From Trileptium ribeirensis (lineage: Eukaryota > Nematoda > Enoplea > Enoplida > Thoracostomopsidae), in NCBI GenBank assembly GCA_030248225.1, contig JASANE010005251.1, positions 1 through 64,000 of the forward strand: a stretch of 64,000 nt of DNA. Direction: 5' to 3'. This document shows, one piece after another, positions 62,201-63,316 of this stretch; positions within the stretch are counted from its first letter, which is position 1, and each line of letters opens with the position of its first letter. A program made the translations under genes and the position numbers. The notes under the pieces were generated by a model. It made no database searches and was not told the DNA's origin. It worked only from the letters and a program-made list of their open reading frames with translations.

Positions 62201-62427
62201 AAGTTACTTTACTTCATCCTAGAACGAGTCTGATATGGCAAAAGAAACATGCGGACTGCGAATTATTTGATAGTACGGCCATTATCAAAGCAAGCAAATC
62301 CGTAACACCAGATAAGCATTTTATAGCAGCATTCCGAGAAAGAATAAAATTTATTTTTCCTCAAGTCCCGAGATTAGTATTAAGACATACTTTACAGAAA
62401 ACTAGAAATTTCAGTGAAATAATATAA
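4942..62427 (+). CDS. GON4L: GON4L-family transcriptional regulator, complete gene model in 18 exons
   Basis: Joining 18 exons gives 4,404 nt, 1,467 codons and a stop. Every junction keeps phase. Family hallmarks appear in order: NLTKYNIKSILHHLTNNKDF (exons 1-2); LTRAKARELA (2); an acidic linker (3-5); VPFERFEASLYTVDPDI with EKEWLDF (6); NDPEYNYMEDL (7); VTKGEVLDLIDDLL across the 7/8 junction; AQLAEQMRQ (9); FFRPFNL (12); LLVLGYAQF (13/14); and FRVPWLD (15). Known family members are nuclear: vertebrate GON4L works with YY1 and HDAC/SIN3 corepressors, Drosophila Mute is in histone locus bodies, and C. elegans GON-4 is needed for gonadogenesis. The protein is shorter than vertebrate GON4L, and I see no PAH repeats. 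The intervening introns are filled with mobile elements. Orthology is strong; exons 10, 11, 13 and 18 need transcript support. Confidence 0.88.
5212..6800. other. Intron 1, first part: AT-rich, no recognised feature
   Basis: I see no exon or classified repeat here. An open frame at 5549-5929 encodes a hydrophobic, Tyr/Ile/Leu-rich peptide with no recognisable motif and is best explained by AT-rich composition. Confidence 0.5.
6803..6882 (-). repeat. GGCTCTCC foldback family, degraded copy
   Basis: The segment contains GGCAAAATTGGGCGCC, GGTTCATGC, CATGCCCCCAGCAAATGGAGGGCC. This is the reverse of the element at 38194-38294 (GGCTCTCCATTCGCTG, then GCCAGGGGGCATGAAC). It is fragmentary. Confidence 0.5.
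6894..8015 (+). mobile_element. Non-autonomous hAT-like element, third copy (interrupted)
   Basis: It starts CAGGCAGCAACCAGAATTCCGG after an ATATATAT flank and shares its interior with the 3741-4857 element. Shared segments include GCAGGAGTTT near 7518, AGCAGCTATTTTA near 7554 and GAGTAAGGTAACAT near 7721. The GTAAAAGGCAAAAACCATA segment is shared as well. It is interrupted at 6998-7335 by another element. The right end is lost near 8015, where the sequence becomes a LINE remnant. No transposase is present. Confidence 0.7.
6998..7335. mobile_element. Foldback element with CTGGCCTGTCCACA terminal repeats, copy 1
   Basis: The element has perfect 14-bp terminal inverted repeats: CTGGCCTGTCCACA (6998-7011) and TGTGGACAGGCCAG (7322-7335). 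The flanks AATTC (6993-6997 and 7336-7340) suggest a 5-bp target duplication. It is 338 bp and non-coding, and is inserted inside the hAT-like copy. A second member lies at 41703-42074. Its superfamily is not clear from the ends. Confidence 0.8.
8110..8399 (+). pseudogene. 3' end of a Jockey-like LINE with CAA tail
   Basis: In one frame the sequence reads LSQLRSGYS, stop, RLHSYRHRLDSTIPDICP, GPHDVKHLF, LWTDPTAVAAFLQL, then a stop. This is the characteristic C-terminal zinc-type motif of Jockey-related LINEs (CPxC...HD..HLF.C). Two of the expected cysteines are replaced (Tyr and Arg) and there is an internal TAG, so it is dead. The 3' tail ends in a short CAA repeat at about 8381-8397. Confidence 0.8.
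8400..9036. other. Intron 1, last part
   Basis: The sequence is AT-rich with no recognised repeat or exon. It ends with the acceptor TTATAG for exon 2. Confidence 0.5.
9037..9192 (+). CDS. GON4L: GON4L-like exon 2
   Basis: The exon has 52 codons in phase 0 at both ends. It begins HLTNNKDFYGAVKNIL, continuing the conserved block from exon 1 (family pattern HxxTNEHVVxxMK). It contains LTRAKARELAN, matching the family MTRSKLKE segment. The acceptor is TTATAG and the donor is the consensus GTAAGT at 9193. Confidence 0.88.
9280..9530. repeat. Two-copy tandem repeat in intron 2
   Basis: A unit of about 127 bp is present twice. GCGTCCATTATACTTCAG near 9289 and GCGTCTATTATACTTCAA near 9416 are both followed by AATGATTATAATTAGAGAC and later by AACAACTCGAAA and TAGTAAAACRTGTTT. 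The copies differ at several sites, so the duplication is not recent. The rest of intron 2 holds nothing I can recognise. Confidence 0.75.
10222..10383 (+). CDS. GON4L: GON4L-like exon 3
   Basis: The exon has 54 codons in phase 0 at both ends, with acceptor TTCCATGCAG and donor GTTAGT. The sequence is Ser/Glu-rich and ends DNDLSDDENDADFVPSEDE, matching the acidic SSDEEYxPD-type stretch after the N-terminal block in GON4L proteins. This part of the family is poorly conserved and probably disordered. Confidence 0.85.
10384..10678. other. Intron 3
   Basis: This is a short intron of 295 bp with no recognised feature. It ends in the acceptor GAGTTTCAG. Confidence 0.7.
10679..10774 (+). CDS. GON4L: GON4L-like exon 4
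   Basis: The exon has 32 codons in phase 0 at both ends. It begins ELESEFEESDMNTSKCSF, similar in character to the acidic EESLLESDxES segment of GON4L. The donor is GTATAA. The assignment rests on position, phase and acidic composition more than on strict conservation. Confidence 0.75.
10800..12625 (+). repeat. Family X repeat, locally amplified array
   Basis: An unnamed interspersed repeat occurs here as several partial, tandemly arranged copies. Diagnostic segments recur: GGTGAAAG...AAATTCCG, TTTTATTTCATAGTAAAATG (near 11094, 11514, 11878 and 12235), GGTTCCTCGAC, and GGCATGGGAAACTCATTG (near 11258, 11690 and 12054). Single copies are at 22998-23309 plus 31016-31510, and at 51110-51900. It has no meaningful coding capacity; the short open frames are copy-to-copy echoes. 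I cannot place it in a known class. Confidence 0.8.
12626..13215. other. Intron 4, last part
   Basis: The sequence is AT-rich and unclassified. It ends with the acceptor TTGTTTTAG for exon 5. Confidence 0.5.
13216..13335 (+). CDS. GON4L: GON4L-like exon 5
   Basis: The exon has 40 codons in phase 0 at both ends, with acceptor TTGTTTTAG and donor GTACGT. It contains TQTPE and NTPRISRFA, a Ser/Thr-Pro-rich linker likely to be phosphorylated. It is too short to be in the usual ORF range, but both splice sites and the continuous frame support it. Sequence conservation in this part of the family is weak. Confidence 0.75.
13336..14845. other. Intron 5: nothing recognised
   Basis: The intron is AT-rich, with no coding match, no terminal inverted repeats and no similarity to the other repeats in the window that I can see. 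Confidence 0.5.
14846..15059 (+). CDS. GON4L: GON4L-like exon 6 (core hallmark)
   Basis: The exon has 71 codons plus one base. RSKKSLAGVPFERFEASL, then VDPDI and KEWLDFCQSL, match the GON4L signature in which RSK...VPxxxLEAxLxAPDI is followed by DxDWxxWL. The acceptor is TTGTTTTAG and the donor GTATCG at 15060 leaves phase 1. The open frame continues briefly into the intron and stops at 15083. Confidence 0.92.
15060..15665. other. Intron 6
   Basis: The intron has 606 bp without a recognised feature. The short open frame at 15079-15276 has no motif. Confidence 0.55.
15666..15818 (+). CDS. GON4L: GON4L-like exon 7 (DPEYNYMED)
   Basis: The exon has 153 nt, entering in phase 1 and leaving in phase 1. 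It contains NDPEYNYMEDL, then EYRDDRATKV, matching the family DPEYNFLEDLDEPD...DRAVRITKKEV block. The donor must be GTATAT at 15819, because only that choice restores the conserved VTKGEV across the junction with exon 8. The acceptor is ATTTTATTTTAG. Confidence 0.93.
15819..16714. other. Intron 7, first part
   Basis: No recognised feature before the hAT-like element at 16715. Confidence 0.5.
16715..17180. mobile_element. Probable non-autonomous hAT-like element with CAGGGAAA words
   Basis: The left end is CAGTGTTCCCGCG and the right end is CCGCGGAAACCCTG, a good inverted match. ACAGGGAAAA-type words are repeated inside both ends (16780-16800 and 17100-17155). TGTTTA directly precedes the left end and directly follows the right end, but an exact 8-bp duplication cannot be aligned. 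The interior is non-coding. Confidence 0.6.
17181..19649. other. Intron 7, last part
   Basis: The sequence is AT-rich and without recognised exons. Short open frames on both strands (for example 17397-17681 and 19098-19313) show no motif. It ends with the acceptor TTGTTTTCCAG. Confidence 0.5.
19650..19839 (+). CDS. GON4L: GON4L-like exon 8
   Basis: The exon has 190 nt, entering with two bases and leaving with two. The frame opens KGEVLDLIDDLLNDYD, the counterpart of KKEVNELMEELFE in GON4L, followed by an acidic segment with SDAESEEDD. The donor GTAGGT at 19840 avoids the in-frame TAG immediately after it and joins in phase to exon 9. Confidence 0.9.
19840..20773. other. Intron 8, first part
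   Basis: No recognised feature. The open frame 19933-20253 contains no motif and lacks a suitable splice context. Confidence 0.5.
20774..21203. mobile_element. TGAGCGGAGC terminal-repeat element, copy 1
   Basis: The ends are inverted repeats: TGAGCGGAGCTCGG at the left and CCAAGCTCCGCTCA at the right (about 13 of 14). The left terminus also carries a perfect hairpin, GCTCGGC GAA GCCGAGC. The interior includes TTCGTTCGTTCG and a segment starting GGATCTCAAGAACCACTGAA. It is non-coding. No clear target duplication is visible. A second copy begins at 21614. Confidence 0.7.
21614..22021. mobile_element. TGAGCGGAGC element, copy 2 (right end missing)
   Basis: It is in direct orientation with copy 1 and very similar along its length, from TGAGCGGAGCGAAGCG to GAGTACATTCGTAATGCCACAG. 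The similarity then stops before the right terminal repeat. Confidence 0.7.
22022..22997. other. Intron 8, unclassified stretch
   Basis: Nothing recognised on either strand. Confidence 0.45.
22998..23309 (+). repeat. Family X copy, left half
   Basis: The segment follows the family X order from GTGATTGTGTTGTAGGGGTGAAA to GGTTGGTTTTATTTCATAG. The copy is then cut by a 7.7-kb insertion and resumes at 31016 with ATAGTAAAATGATAAATG, exactly the continuation seen in intact copies at 11098, 12240 and 51427. Confidence 0.85.
25760..26475. repeat. Diverged tandem repeat, period about 185 bp
   Basis: About four units share a consistent order of words: a GTCGGGTTTRTAATTCCGA-like segment (near 25842, 26018, 26188, 26344), then GAAGAAACTGCGAAAGTTTCA-like (near 25911, 26079, 26256), then AAATTCCTGGAA-like and CCTGAAATAT-like. 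Divergence between units is high. It lies inside the 7.7-kb insertion. Confidence 0.65.
27309..27427. repeat. Cluster of perfect hairpins (first cluster)
   Basis: Perfect stems are CTGCG/CGCAG at 27310-27323, GCAGAGTC/GACTCTGC with loop TTTGC at 27338-27358, and AAAGTGCT/AGCACTTT with loop TGCTC at 27407-27427. The stems are unrelated to one another. The cluster is inside the 7.7-kb insertion. Confidence 0.7.
29080..29436. repeat. Ladder of six perfect hairpins (second cluster)
   Basis: Six hairpins with different stems lie in 357 bp. They are ACCAGCG/CGCTGGT (29080-29101), TTACCAGTG/CACTGGTAA (29129-29153), GCTGTTCGC/GCGAACAGC (29204-29227), GTCCTCA/TGAGGAC with loop TTCG (29240-29257), TGACGG/CCGTCA (29263-29278), and CGAGTATGGC/GCCATACTCG (29409-29436). 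Loops are 4-8 nt. There is no coding frame. It is inside the 7.7-kb insertion. Confidence 0.8.
30004..30020. repeat. TA microsatellite
   Basis: A short run of TA dinucleotides within an AT-rich stretch. Confidence 0.8.
30641..30980. repeat. Minisatellite of about eight units, each with a hairpin
   Basis: Units of mostly 44-48 bp (one of about 36) carry AAATGTTGACCATTGCACTGTGGTCAG-like cores followed by an AT-rich arm often reading TTTTTGTTCG. Each core can fold as TGACCA/TGGTCA with an 8-nt loop. In one unit both arms are changed together (GTCCA...TGGAC near 30741-30758). The repeating frame 30766-30951 is a consequence of the repeat. It forms the right end of the 7.7-kb insertion. Confidence 0.85.
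31016..31510 (+). repeat. Family X copy, right half
   Basis: This is the continuation of 22998-23309 after the insertion. It ends with GATATC, ATATAGCATATCGA and GAGCTGATTGGCTGTGCACG, shared with the copy at 51775-51900. Confidence 0.85.
31646..32382. repeat. Element bounded by inverted poly-G/poly-C motifs
   Basis: The left side reads TTTGGTC, then a run of 14 G, then CTACATC. At 32358-32381 the inverted form GATGTGTAGCCCCCCC TGACCAAA appears. This suggests an element with terminal inverted repeats, but no target duplication can be defined. Long G and C runs may be mis-sized in the assembly. Confidence 0.45.
32195..32580. repeat. GTGTAGCCCCCCCGACTT minisatellite
   Basis: Irregular repeats of about 20-25 bp have the pattern GTGTAGC, C-run, GACTTCAG, concentrated at 32445-32575, with isolated copies from 32204. 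C-runs reach 14 bases. The G-rich strand could form quadruplexes. Open frames across it are compositional. Confidence 0.8.
32950..34020 (+). mobile_element. Non-autonomous hAT-like element, fourth copy (left end missing)
   Basis: It is colinear with the 3741-4857 element: GCAGGAGTTTGTTAACAA near 33111, ACTTTGTAAG near 33297, AACTGACGGGCACTG near 33462, and the right end CCGGTTATTCCCTG finishing at 34020. The left terminus is absent or unrecognisable. Confidence 0.7.
34021..36431. other. Intron 8, last part
   Basis: No recognised repeat or exon. Overlapping open frames at 35201-35459 have no family motif, and the splice context does not connect them to the gene. The intron ends with acceptor TTATTTTTAG for exon 9. 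Confidence 0.5.
36432..36735 (+). CDS. GON4L: GON4L-like exon 9
   Basis: The exon has 304 nt, entering with one base and ending in phase 0, with donor GTTAGT. It ends LPFEYAQLAEQMRQ, matching the family LDPAQRxRLQQQMQQH segment that opens the central conserved domain. The upstream acceptor TTTTTAG (rather than GCTCAAG at 36457) is chosen because it alone keeps phase with exon 8. Confidence 0.85.
36736..37709. other. Intron 9
   Basis: No recognised repeat. A possible 15-nt exon at 36845 was considered and rejected. Confidence 0.5.
37710..37749 (+). CDS. GON4L: GON4L-like exon 10 (small, donor uncertain)
   Basis: The exon has 13 codons plus one base: VILVMSRLLNHAA. It follows AQLAEQMRQ and matches the HVQLLTQxHLLAT pattern of GON4L. 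The acceptor is TTTTGCTCAG. The donor that keeps phase with exon 11 is GTGGAT at 37750. A stronger-looking GTAGGT seven bases further on would break the frame. Confidence 0.6.
37916..38016 (+). CDS. GON4L: GON4L-like exon 11
   Basis: The exon has 101 nt, entering with two bases and ending in phase 0. APLRVTARCFKSF aligns with the family NPEATTTRIFLKEL motif. The acceptor is CTTCAAACTTCAG. GTGAAG at 38017 is the only donor in the open frame giving phase 0 into exon 12. The reading frame differs from the longer open frame covering 37697-38020. Confidence 0.65.
38194..38294 (+). mobile_element. GGCTCTCC foldback element, short copy
   Basis: A 101-bp element has ends GGCTCTCCATT and AATTTGGAGAGCC. 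The interior contains GCCAGGGGGCATGAAC and AACCGAGGGGAACCG. No convincing target duplication is visible. Related copies are at 48409-48806 and, degraded and reversed, at 6803-6882 and 43200-43335. Confidence 0.7.
38510..39410 (-). pseudogene. LINE remnant with RNase H domain
   Basis: On the minus strand the sequence reads IVCFTDGSRLD (first catalytic Asp) and GAGIYIP near 39235-39345. WIPGHSDFTGNEIADDLAKR follows near 38925-38990 (the conserved His and last Asp of RNase H), and CPNEAGTSSHLILKC near 38590-38640, like a LINE C-terminal zinc motif. Stops and shifts separate these pieces (an in-frame TAG lies beside CPNE). The RNase H places it with I/R1/LOA-type LINEs rather than with the LINE at 1-1760. 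No reverse transcriptase remains here. Confidence 0.85.
39500..40350 (-). repeat. Family Y interspersed repeat, inverted copy
   Basis: The sequence is the reverse complement of the repeat at 48840-49450 and 45540-46345. Shared segments include the GAACCATGTTCAGGCCCAG region, TTGTGGTC, GATATGGG and CTGGTAGCCATATGGC. It is non-coding and not classified. Confidence 0.6.
40843..40945. repeat. Foldback of about 100 bp
   Basis: GTTCTCATTGTATCCGAT (40843-40860) pairs with ATCGGATACAATGTGAAC (40928-40945) at 17 of 18 positions. It could be a very short foldback element or a structured insertion. Confidence 0.6.
40946..41700. other. Intron 11, unclassified stretch
   Basis: Nothing recognised on either strand. 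Confidence 0.45.
41703..42074. mobile_element. CCTGTCCACA foldback element, copy 2
   Basis: The left end is CCTGTCCGCAG and the right end is CTGTGGACAGG. The interior matches the element at 6998-7335 (for example CATGTTCAACTAA near 41809, then a TTTTTATGT segment and TGTTTTT). It is more diverged than copy 1. Confidence 0.7.
42075..43200. other. Intron 11, unclassified stretch
   Basis: Nothing recognised apart from an 8-base G run near 42895. Confidence 0.45.
43200..43335 (-). repeat. GGCTCTCC foldback family, degraded reverse copy
   Basis: The segment CCTTGGCAAAATTTTCAACG, followed by TATGGAGACGCC, is the reverse of the left end of the 38194 and 48409 elements. The remaining part is GC-richer and only loosely similar. 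Confidence 0.5.
43443..43708 (+). CDS. GON4L: GON4L-like exon 12
   Basis: The exon has 266 nt, entering in phase 0 and leaving with two bases, with acceptor TGTTGTTTCAG. It contains KLATMSAAGCASFFRPFNL, matching the family LGTFAQSS...LFQPCNL, then a region (YYDPTFYLNLLRTRPRIRG) less like vertebrate GON4L. GTGTAA at 43709 is preferred over the stronger GTAAGT at 43711 because it alone keeps an open frame through exons 13 and 14. Confidence 0.85.
43808..43831 (+). CDS. GON4L: GON4L-like exon 13 (24-nt microexon)
   Basis: The exon adds WCPVHRSNR across its two junctions and restores the frame from exon 12 (two bases left) to exon 14 (one base needed). The vertebrate counterpart reads DKIVFTKAEDNLLALGL at this place, so a short charged linker before LLVLGY is expected. 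The acceptor is CAG at 43805-43807; another AG six bases upstream (43801) would create an in-frame stop. The donor is GTATAT. Evidence is phase plus position. Confidence 0.6.
43832..44414. other. Intron 13, first part
   Basis: The sequence is AT-rich and unclassified. Confidence 0.5.
44423..44779. mobile_element. hAT-type MITE with CAAGGGCGTAGCC ends
   Basis: A 357-bp element with terminal repeats CAAGGGCGTAGCC and GGCTACGCCCTTG, followed inward by G-rich and C-rich runs. The flanks GCCAAATA (44415-44422) and GCCGAATA (44780-44787) agree at 7 of 8 positions. The YARNG start and 8-bp duplication indicate hAT. It is inserted inside an older repeat built of TATTCGGCCGAATA words. Confidence 0.8.
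44757..45203. repeat. Recent 224-bp tandem duplication
   Basis: The segment 44757-44980 is repeated at 44981-45203 with only a few differences (one G/T and small changes in C and A runs). It includes the right end of the MITE and the TATTCGGCCGAATA host repeat. The near-identity means a recent event or an assembly artefact. Confidence 0.85.
45355..45512. mobile_element. Right end of a hAT-like element with GCACATCCCTAG terminus
   Basis: Repeated CCGAATATTCGGT words end in TTCGGCACATCCCTAG at about 45497-45512. This is a common form of hAT terminal repeat (CTAGGGATGTGCCGAA). The matching left end was not found; the TATTCGG words from 44400 onward may be the rest of the element. Confidence 0.5.
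45540..46345 (+). repeat. Family Y interspersed repeat, plus copy
   Basis: Shared segments with other copies include the GAATACAATGGCTTTG stretch (near 45819; compare 49212), GGTTTTACGGTC, and the end segment GTTTCACCCTCGCTTGCGAG. It is non-coding. Confidence 0.65.
46346..48408. other. Intron 13, middle part
   Basis: This is mixed repeat-like sequence without a recognised element. It holds a G run near 46770 and a palindrome CACCCAGTT CA ACTGGGTG near 47960. The open frame 47927-48520 runs from unclassified sequence into the foldback element at 48409 and is not supported as a gene. Confidence 0.45.
48409..48806 (+). mobile_element. GGCTCTCC foldback element, long copy
   Basis: The left end GGCTCTCCATTCGCTGAAAA and right end CCAATTTGGAGAGCC frame 398 bp. 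GCCAGGGG words near each end (48434, 48487, 48721) are shared with the short copy at 38194-38294. The longer interior suggests that the short copy is a deletion derivative. Confidence 0.7.
48840..49450 (+). repeat. Family Y interspersed repeat, second plus copy
   Basis: It matches 45540-46345 and 56430-57470, and matches 39500-40350 in reverse. It is non-coding. Partial related sequence continues at 50930-51110. Confidence 0.65.
49451..51109. other. Intron 13, late part
   Basis: The sequence is AT-rich, with a short family Y fragment at about 50930-51110 and otherwise nothing recognised. Confidence 0.5.
51110..51900 (+). repeat. Family X, single intact-looking copy
   Basis: It follows the family order from GTAATCAGAACGTAAAGTAACG to CTCGATAGAGTTGCTAGT without internal amplification. 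It is the best reference for the broken copies. It is non-coding. Confidence 0.8.
51901..52363. other. Intron 13, end
   Basis: Nothing recognised. It ends with a strong acceptor, TTTTCTTTTGCAG. Confidence 0.55.
52364..52517 (+). CDS. GON4L: GON4L-like exon 14
   Basis: The exon has 154 nt, entering with one base and ending in phase 0. LLVLGYAQFCHLDG matches the family NLLALGLKHFEGT, and LLPRLPLRTIRNAVYYF matches the following KYLLTCKTAHQLTVRIK. This is the Myb-like part of the central domain. The donor is GTTAGT at 52518. Confidence 0.9.
52518..53619. other. Intron 14 with a degraded foldback fragment
   Basis: Around 53007-53110 sequence such as GAGCTCTCCACATTGGGG and GGCAAAATTTTGAGC loosely resembles the GGCTCTCC foldback family. 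The rest is unclassified. Confidence 0.5.
53620..53739 (+). CDS. GON4L: GON4L-like exon 15
   Basis: The exon has 40 codons in phase 0 at both ends. GQIPKYPVRVQRVE and SEWHNKEFRVPWLD match the family KQLPVLGKCCEE...QWKPPxEREEHRLPFWL, the end of the central conserved domain. The acceptor is TGATTTTTAG and the donor GTACGT. Confidence 0.9.
53740..54711. other. Intron 15
   Basis: The sequence is AT-rich and unclassified. It ends with acceptor TTTTTATTATAG. Confidence 0.55.
54712..56176 (+). CDS. GON4L: GON4L-like exon 16: Cys cluster and acidic tract
   Basis: This is the longest exon (488 codons plus one base). It has no further match to vertebrate GON4L that I recognise, as expected for the variable region. 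The first third is Ser/Thr/Pro-rich. A Cys cluster, C-x2-C-x8-C-x4-C, lies at 55297-55350. Acidic patches follow (DSDSDWSADENDYD near 55430), then a tract of about 120 residues almost entirely Asp, Asn, Gly and Glu (55797-56140). The tract ends in basic EEPKKRYVKN. The donor GTGAAG at 56177 leaves one base, matching exon 17. Confidence 0.85.
56177..57858. repeat. Intron 16, first part, with family Y copy
   Basis: The family Y repeat runs at about 56430-57470 (shared with 45540, 48840 and, reversed, 39500). The rest is unclassified. It ends with CTACACGG, the left target duplication of the following element. Confidence 0.6.
57859..58730. mobile_element. Non-autonomous hAT element with CCGGGTCCGGGTATT arrays
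   Basis: An 872-bp element has terminal repeats TAGAGTTGCA and TGCAACTCTA and an exact 8-bp target duplication, CTACACGG (57851-57858 and 58731-58738). Ends (YARNG) and duplication length are diagnostic of hAT. Two direct arrays of a unit of about 30 bp, AATTCCGGGTCCGGGTATT plus a variable spacer, lie just inside the ends (57869-58040 and 58516-58707). The spacers are CTCCAACA-like or TTTCTTTCCAAAA-like. There is no transposase. The many open frames across it reflect the repeats. Confidence 0.92.
58739..58982. other. Intron 16, unclassified
   Basis: Nothing recognised. Confidence 0.5.
58983..59105 (+). mobile_element. tRNA-derived SINE fragment
   Basis: The sequence ATAGCCCAGAGGTT...GGTAGAACGTCGAACT resembles a tRNA 5' half with box A and D-arm. 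GCGTTCAAAGCTGGGC resembles a degraded box B. It is followed by CATCCTTCATCTCTCCGGGA and TCGGTAGATTTAGTAAAT, which resembles the central domain of SINEs known from several invertebrates. The tail is not clear. Confidence 0.65.
59106..60072. repeat. hAT-like family fragments and unclassified sequence
   Basis: AGGAACCGGAACTG near 59123 and ACCGGGACATCGATTCC, ending TTCCGATTACTCCCTG at about 60072, resemble ends of the 2576/3741 family. Complete boundaries are not clear. The middle part is unclassified. Confidence 0.45.
60223..60491 (+). CDS. GON4L: GON4L-like exon 17 with basic cluster
   Basis: The exon has 269 nt, entering with two bases and ending in phase 0. The correct frame reads QFITSSRYTSNDDGGNENHS and ends KARRKRTKRQIKDDIEWAL, GHISEDE. 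The KARRKRTKRQIK cluster (about 60410-60446) is a likely nuclear localisation signal. The acceptor is CAAACTTTCAG and the donor GTTAGC at 60492. This frame differs from the longer open frame at 60187-60444. It does not match the family by sequence; support is the frame, splice sites and composition. Confidence 0.78.
60492..62127. other. Intron 17
   Basis: The intron is mostly unclassified AT-rich sequence. A minus-strand open frame at 60572-60844 (90 codons, with IYGVTIQNGSAAQAKNLYKT) has a protein-like composition but no motif I recognise. It may be a remnant of an unidentified element. Confidence 0.45.
62128..62427 (+). CDS. GON4L: GON4L-like exon 18 (terminal)
   Basis: The exon has 99 codons and TAA at 62425, entering in phase 0 from exon 17. 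FDSTAIIKASKSVTPDKHF followed by FRERIKFIF resembles the C-terminal half of the Myb/SANT-like domain of GON4L (TFSxIAQQLGNKTPxEVxxRFRELMQLF). The acceptor is an AT/pyrimidine-rich tract ending GTGAG, which is acceptable but not strong. The first half of the domain is only loosely matched (LIWQKK). Confidence 0.65.
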   Translation, partial: APWETLFQLPPMSVVNSVNDTLCYQVTLLHPRTSLIWQKKHADCELFDSTAIIKASKSVTPDKHFIAAFRERIKFIFPQVPRLVLRHTLQKTRNFSEII

Positions 62428-62630
62428 TTCCTTTCATTGTATAGATTTTCTAAATTTTAAACACTAGCCTGGTTCTCTGAAACCCTATTTTGATACCATG
62501 ATAAGGTCCCAAATACGGAGTGCTGCTTTATTTCGCTTGGAATAATCGGGTCCAATGCACGATATAAATTTACTATTTTTATCTAGTTTCCTAAACGCAC
62601 GGTAAAACTACCATTAAATGTGATTAAAGC
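62428..62630. other. 3' flank of the gene
   Basis: This is a probable 3' untranslated region. No AATAAA occurs before the transposable elements at 62635-63194. Confidence 0.5.
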
Positions 62631-62634
62631 TTAA

Positions 62635-62899
62635 CCCTTTCATGTCCAAATTAATTCGAGTATCGTGCAATATTTGACAAGCTCAAGCCTGCGCCAGGGA
62701 TCGAACCCGAAACGTACGGTTGAAACTTGTGTACACAAACCACTGAGCTATCTGAGAGCTGTTGCTTGGTTCTTTAAGGAACCTCACAATGCGAGCGAAC
62801 AACAACGCACGTTCAAACGTACGATATACGACAAACTCAGTAAAAACAATGAGTCGCAATATGCGATGGGTCCATTTGGACCTTACGGGCATGACAGGG
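62635..62899 (-). mobile_element. piggyBac-like MITE carrying a tRNA-like promoter, copy 1
   Basis: TTAA precedes CCCTTTCATG at the left, and the right end is CATGACAGGG followed by TTAG (TTAA with one change). On the minus strand it contains a perfect box A, TAGCTCAGTGG, and box B, GGTTCGATCCC, 42 bases apart, so the interior is tRNA-derived. D- and acceptor-arm pairing is degraded, so it is not a functional tRNA. It is about 95 percent similar by eye to copy 2. Confidence 0.8.
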
Positions 62900-62930
62900 T
62901 TAGTTGTGCGATTGGTTAATTTTTAATTAA

Positions 62931-63194
62931 CCCTTTCATGCCTGAATTAATTTGAGTATCGTGCAATGTTTGACAAACTCAAGCCTGCGCCAGGGATCGA
63001 ACCCGAAACGTACAGTTGAAACTTGTGTACACAACCACTGAGCTATCTGAGAGCTGTTACTCGGTTCTTTAAGGAACCTCACAATGCGAGCGAACAACAA
63101 CGCACGTTCAAACGTACGATATACGACAAACTCAGTAAACACAACGAGTCGCAATGTGCGTTGGGTCTATTTGGACCTTACGGGTATGACAGGG
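62931..63194 (-). mobile_element. piggyBac-like MITE carrying a tRNA-like promoter, copy 2
   Basis: Exact TTAA lies on both sides (62927-62930 and 63195-63198). The ends are CCCTTTCATG and ATGACAGGG. The internal tRNA-like head is the same on the minus strand. It lies 31 bp from copy 1 in the same orientation. TTAA targets with CCC...GGG ends are typical of the piggyBac superfamily. Confidence 0.85.
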
Positions 63195-63302
63195 TTAATC
63201 AATGAAGTTTTATCAACATACCAACTACTCAGGTCCTTTTCCAAGATTTACATTCCATCGTACAATGTAAAAATGCTATTTATTAACGTGATCTAGTTAT
63301 TG

Positions 63303-63316
63303 AATAAACAAATAAA
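63303..63316 (+). promoter_or_regulatory. Possible polyadenylation signals
   Basis: Two AATAAA hexamers lie at 63303-63308 and 63311-63316. They are the first downstream of the terminal exon on the plus strand. If used, the 3' untranslated region would include both MITEs. Confidence 0.3.

Noticed and set aside
62680..62770. Functional tRNA gene on the minus strand
   Set aside because: Box A and box B are intact, but the D-arm and acceptor pairings are broken and the sequence is repeated inside two mobile elements.
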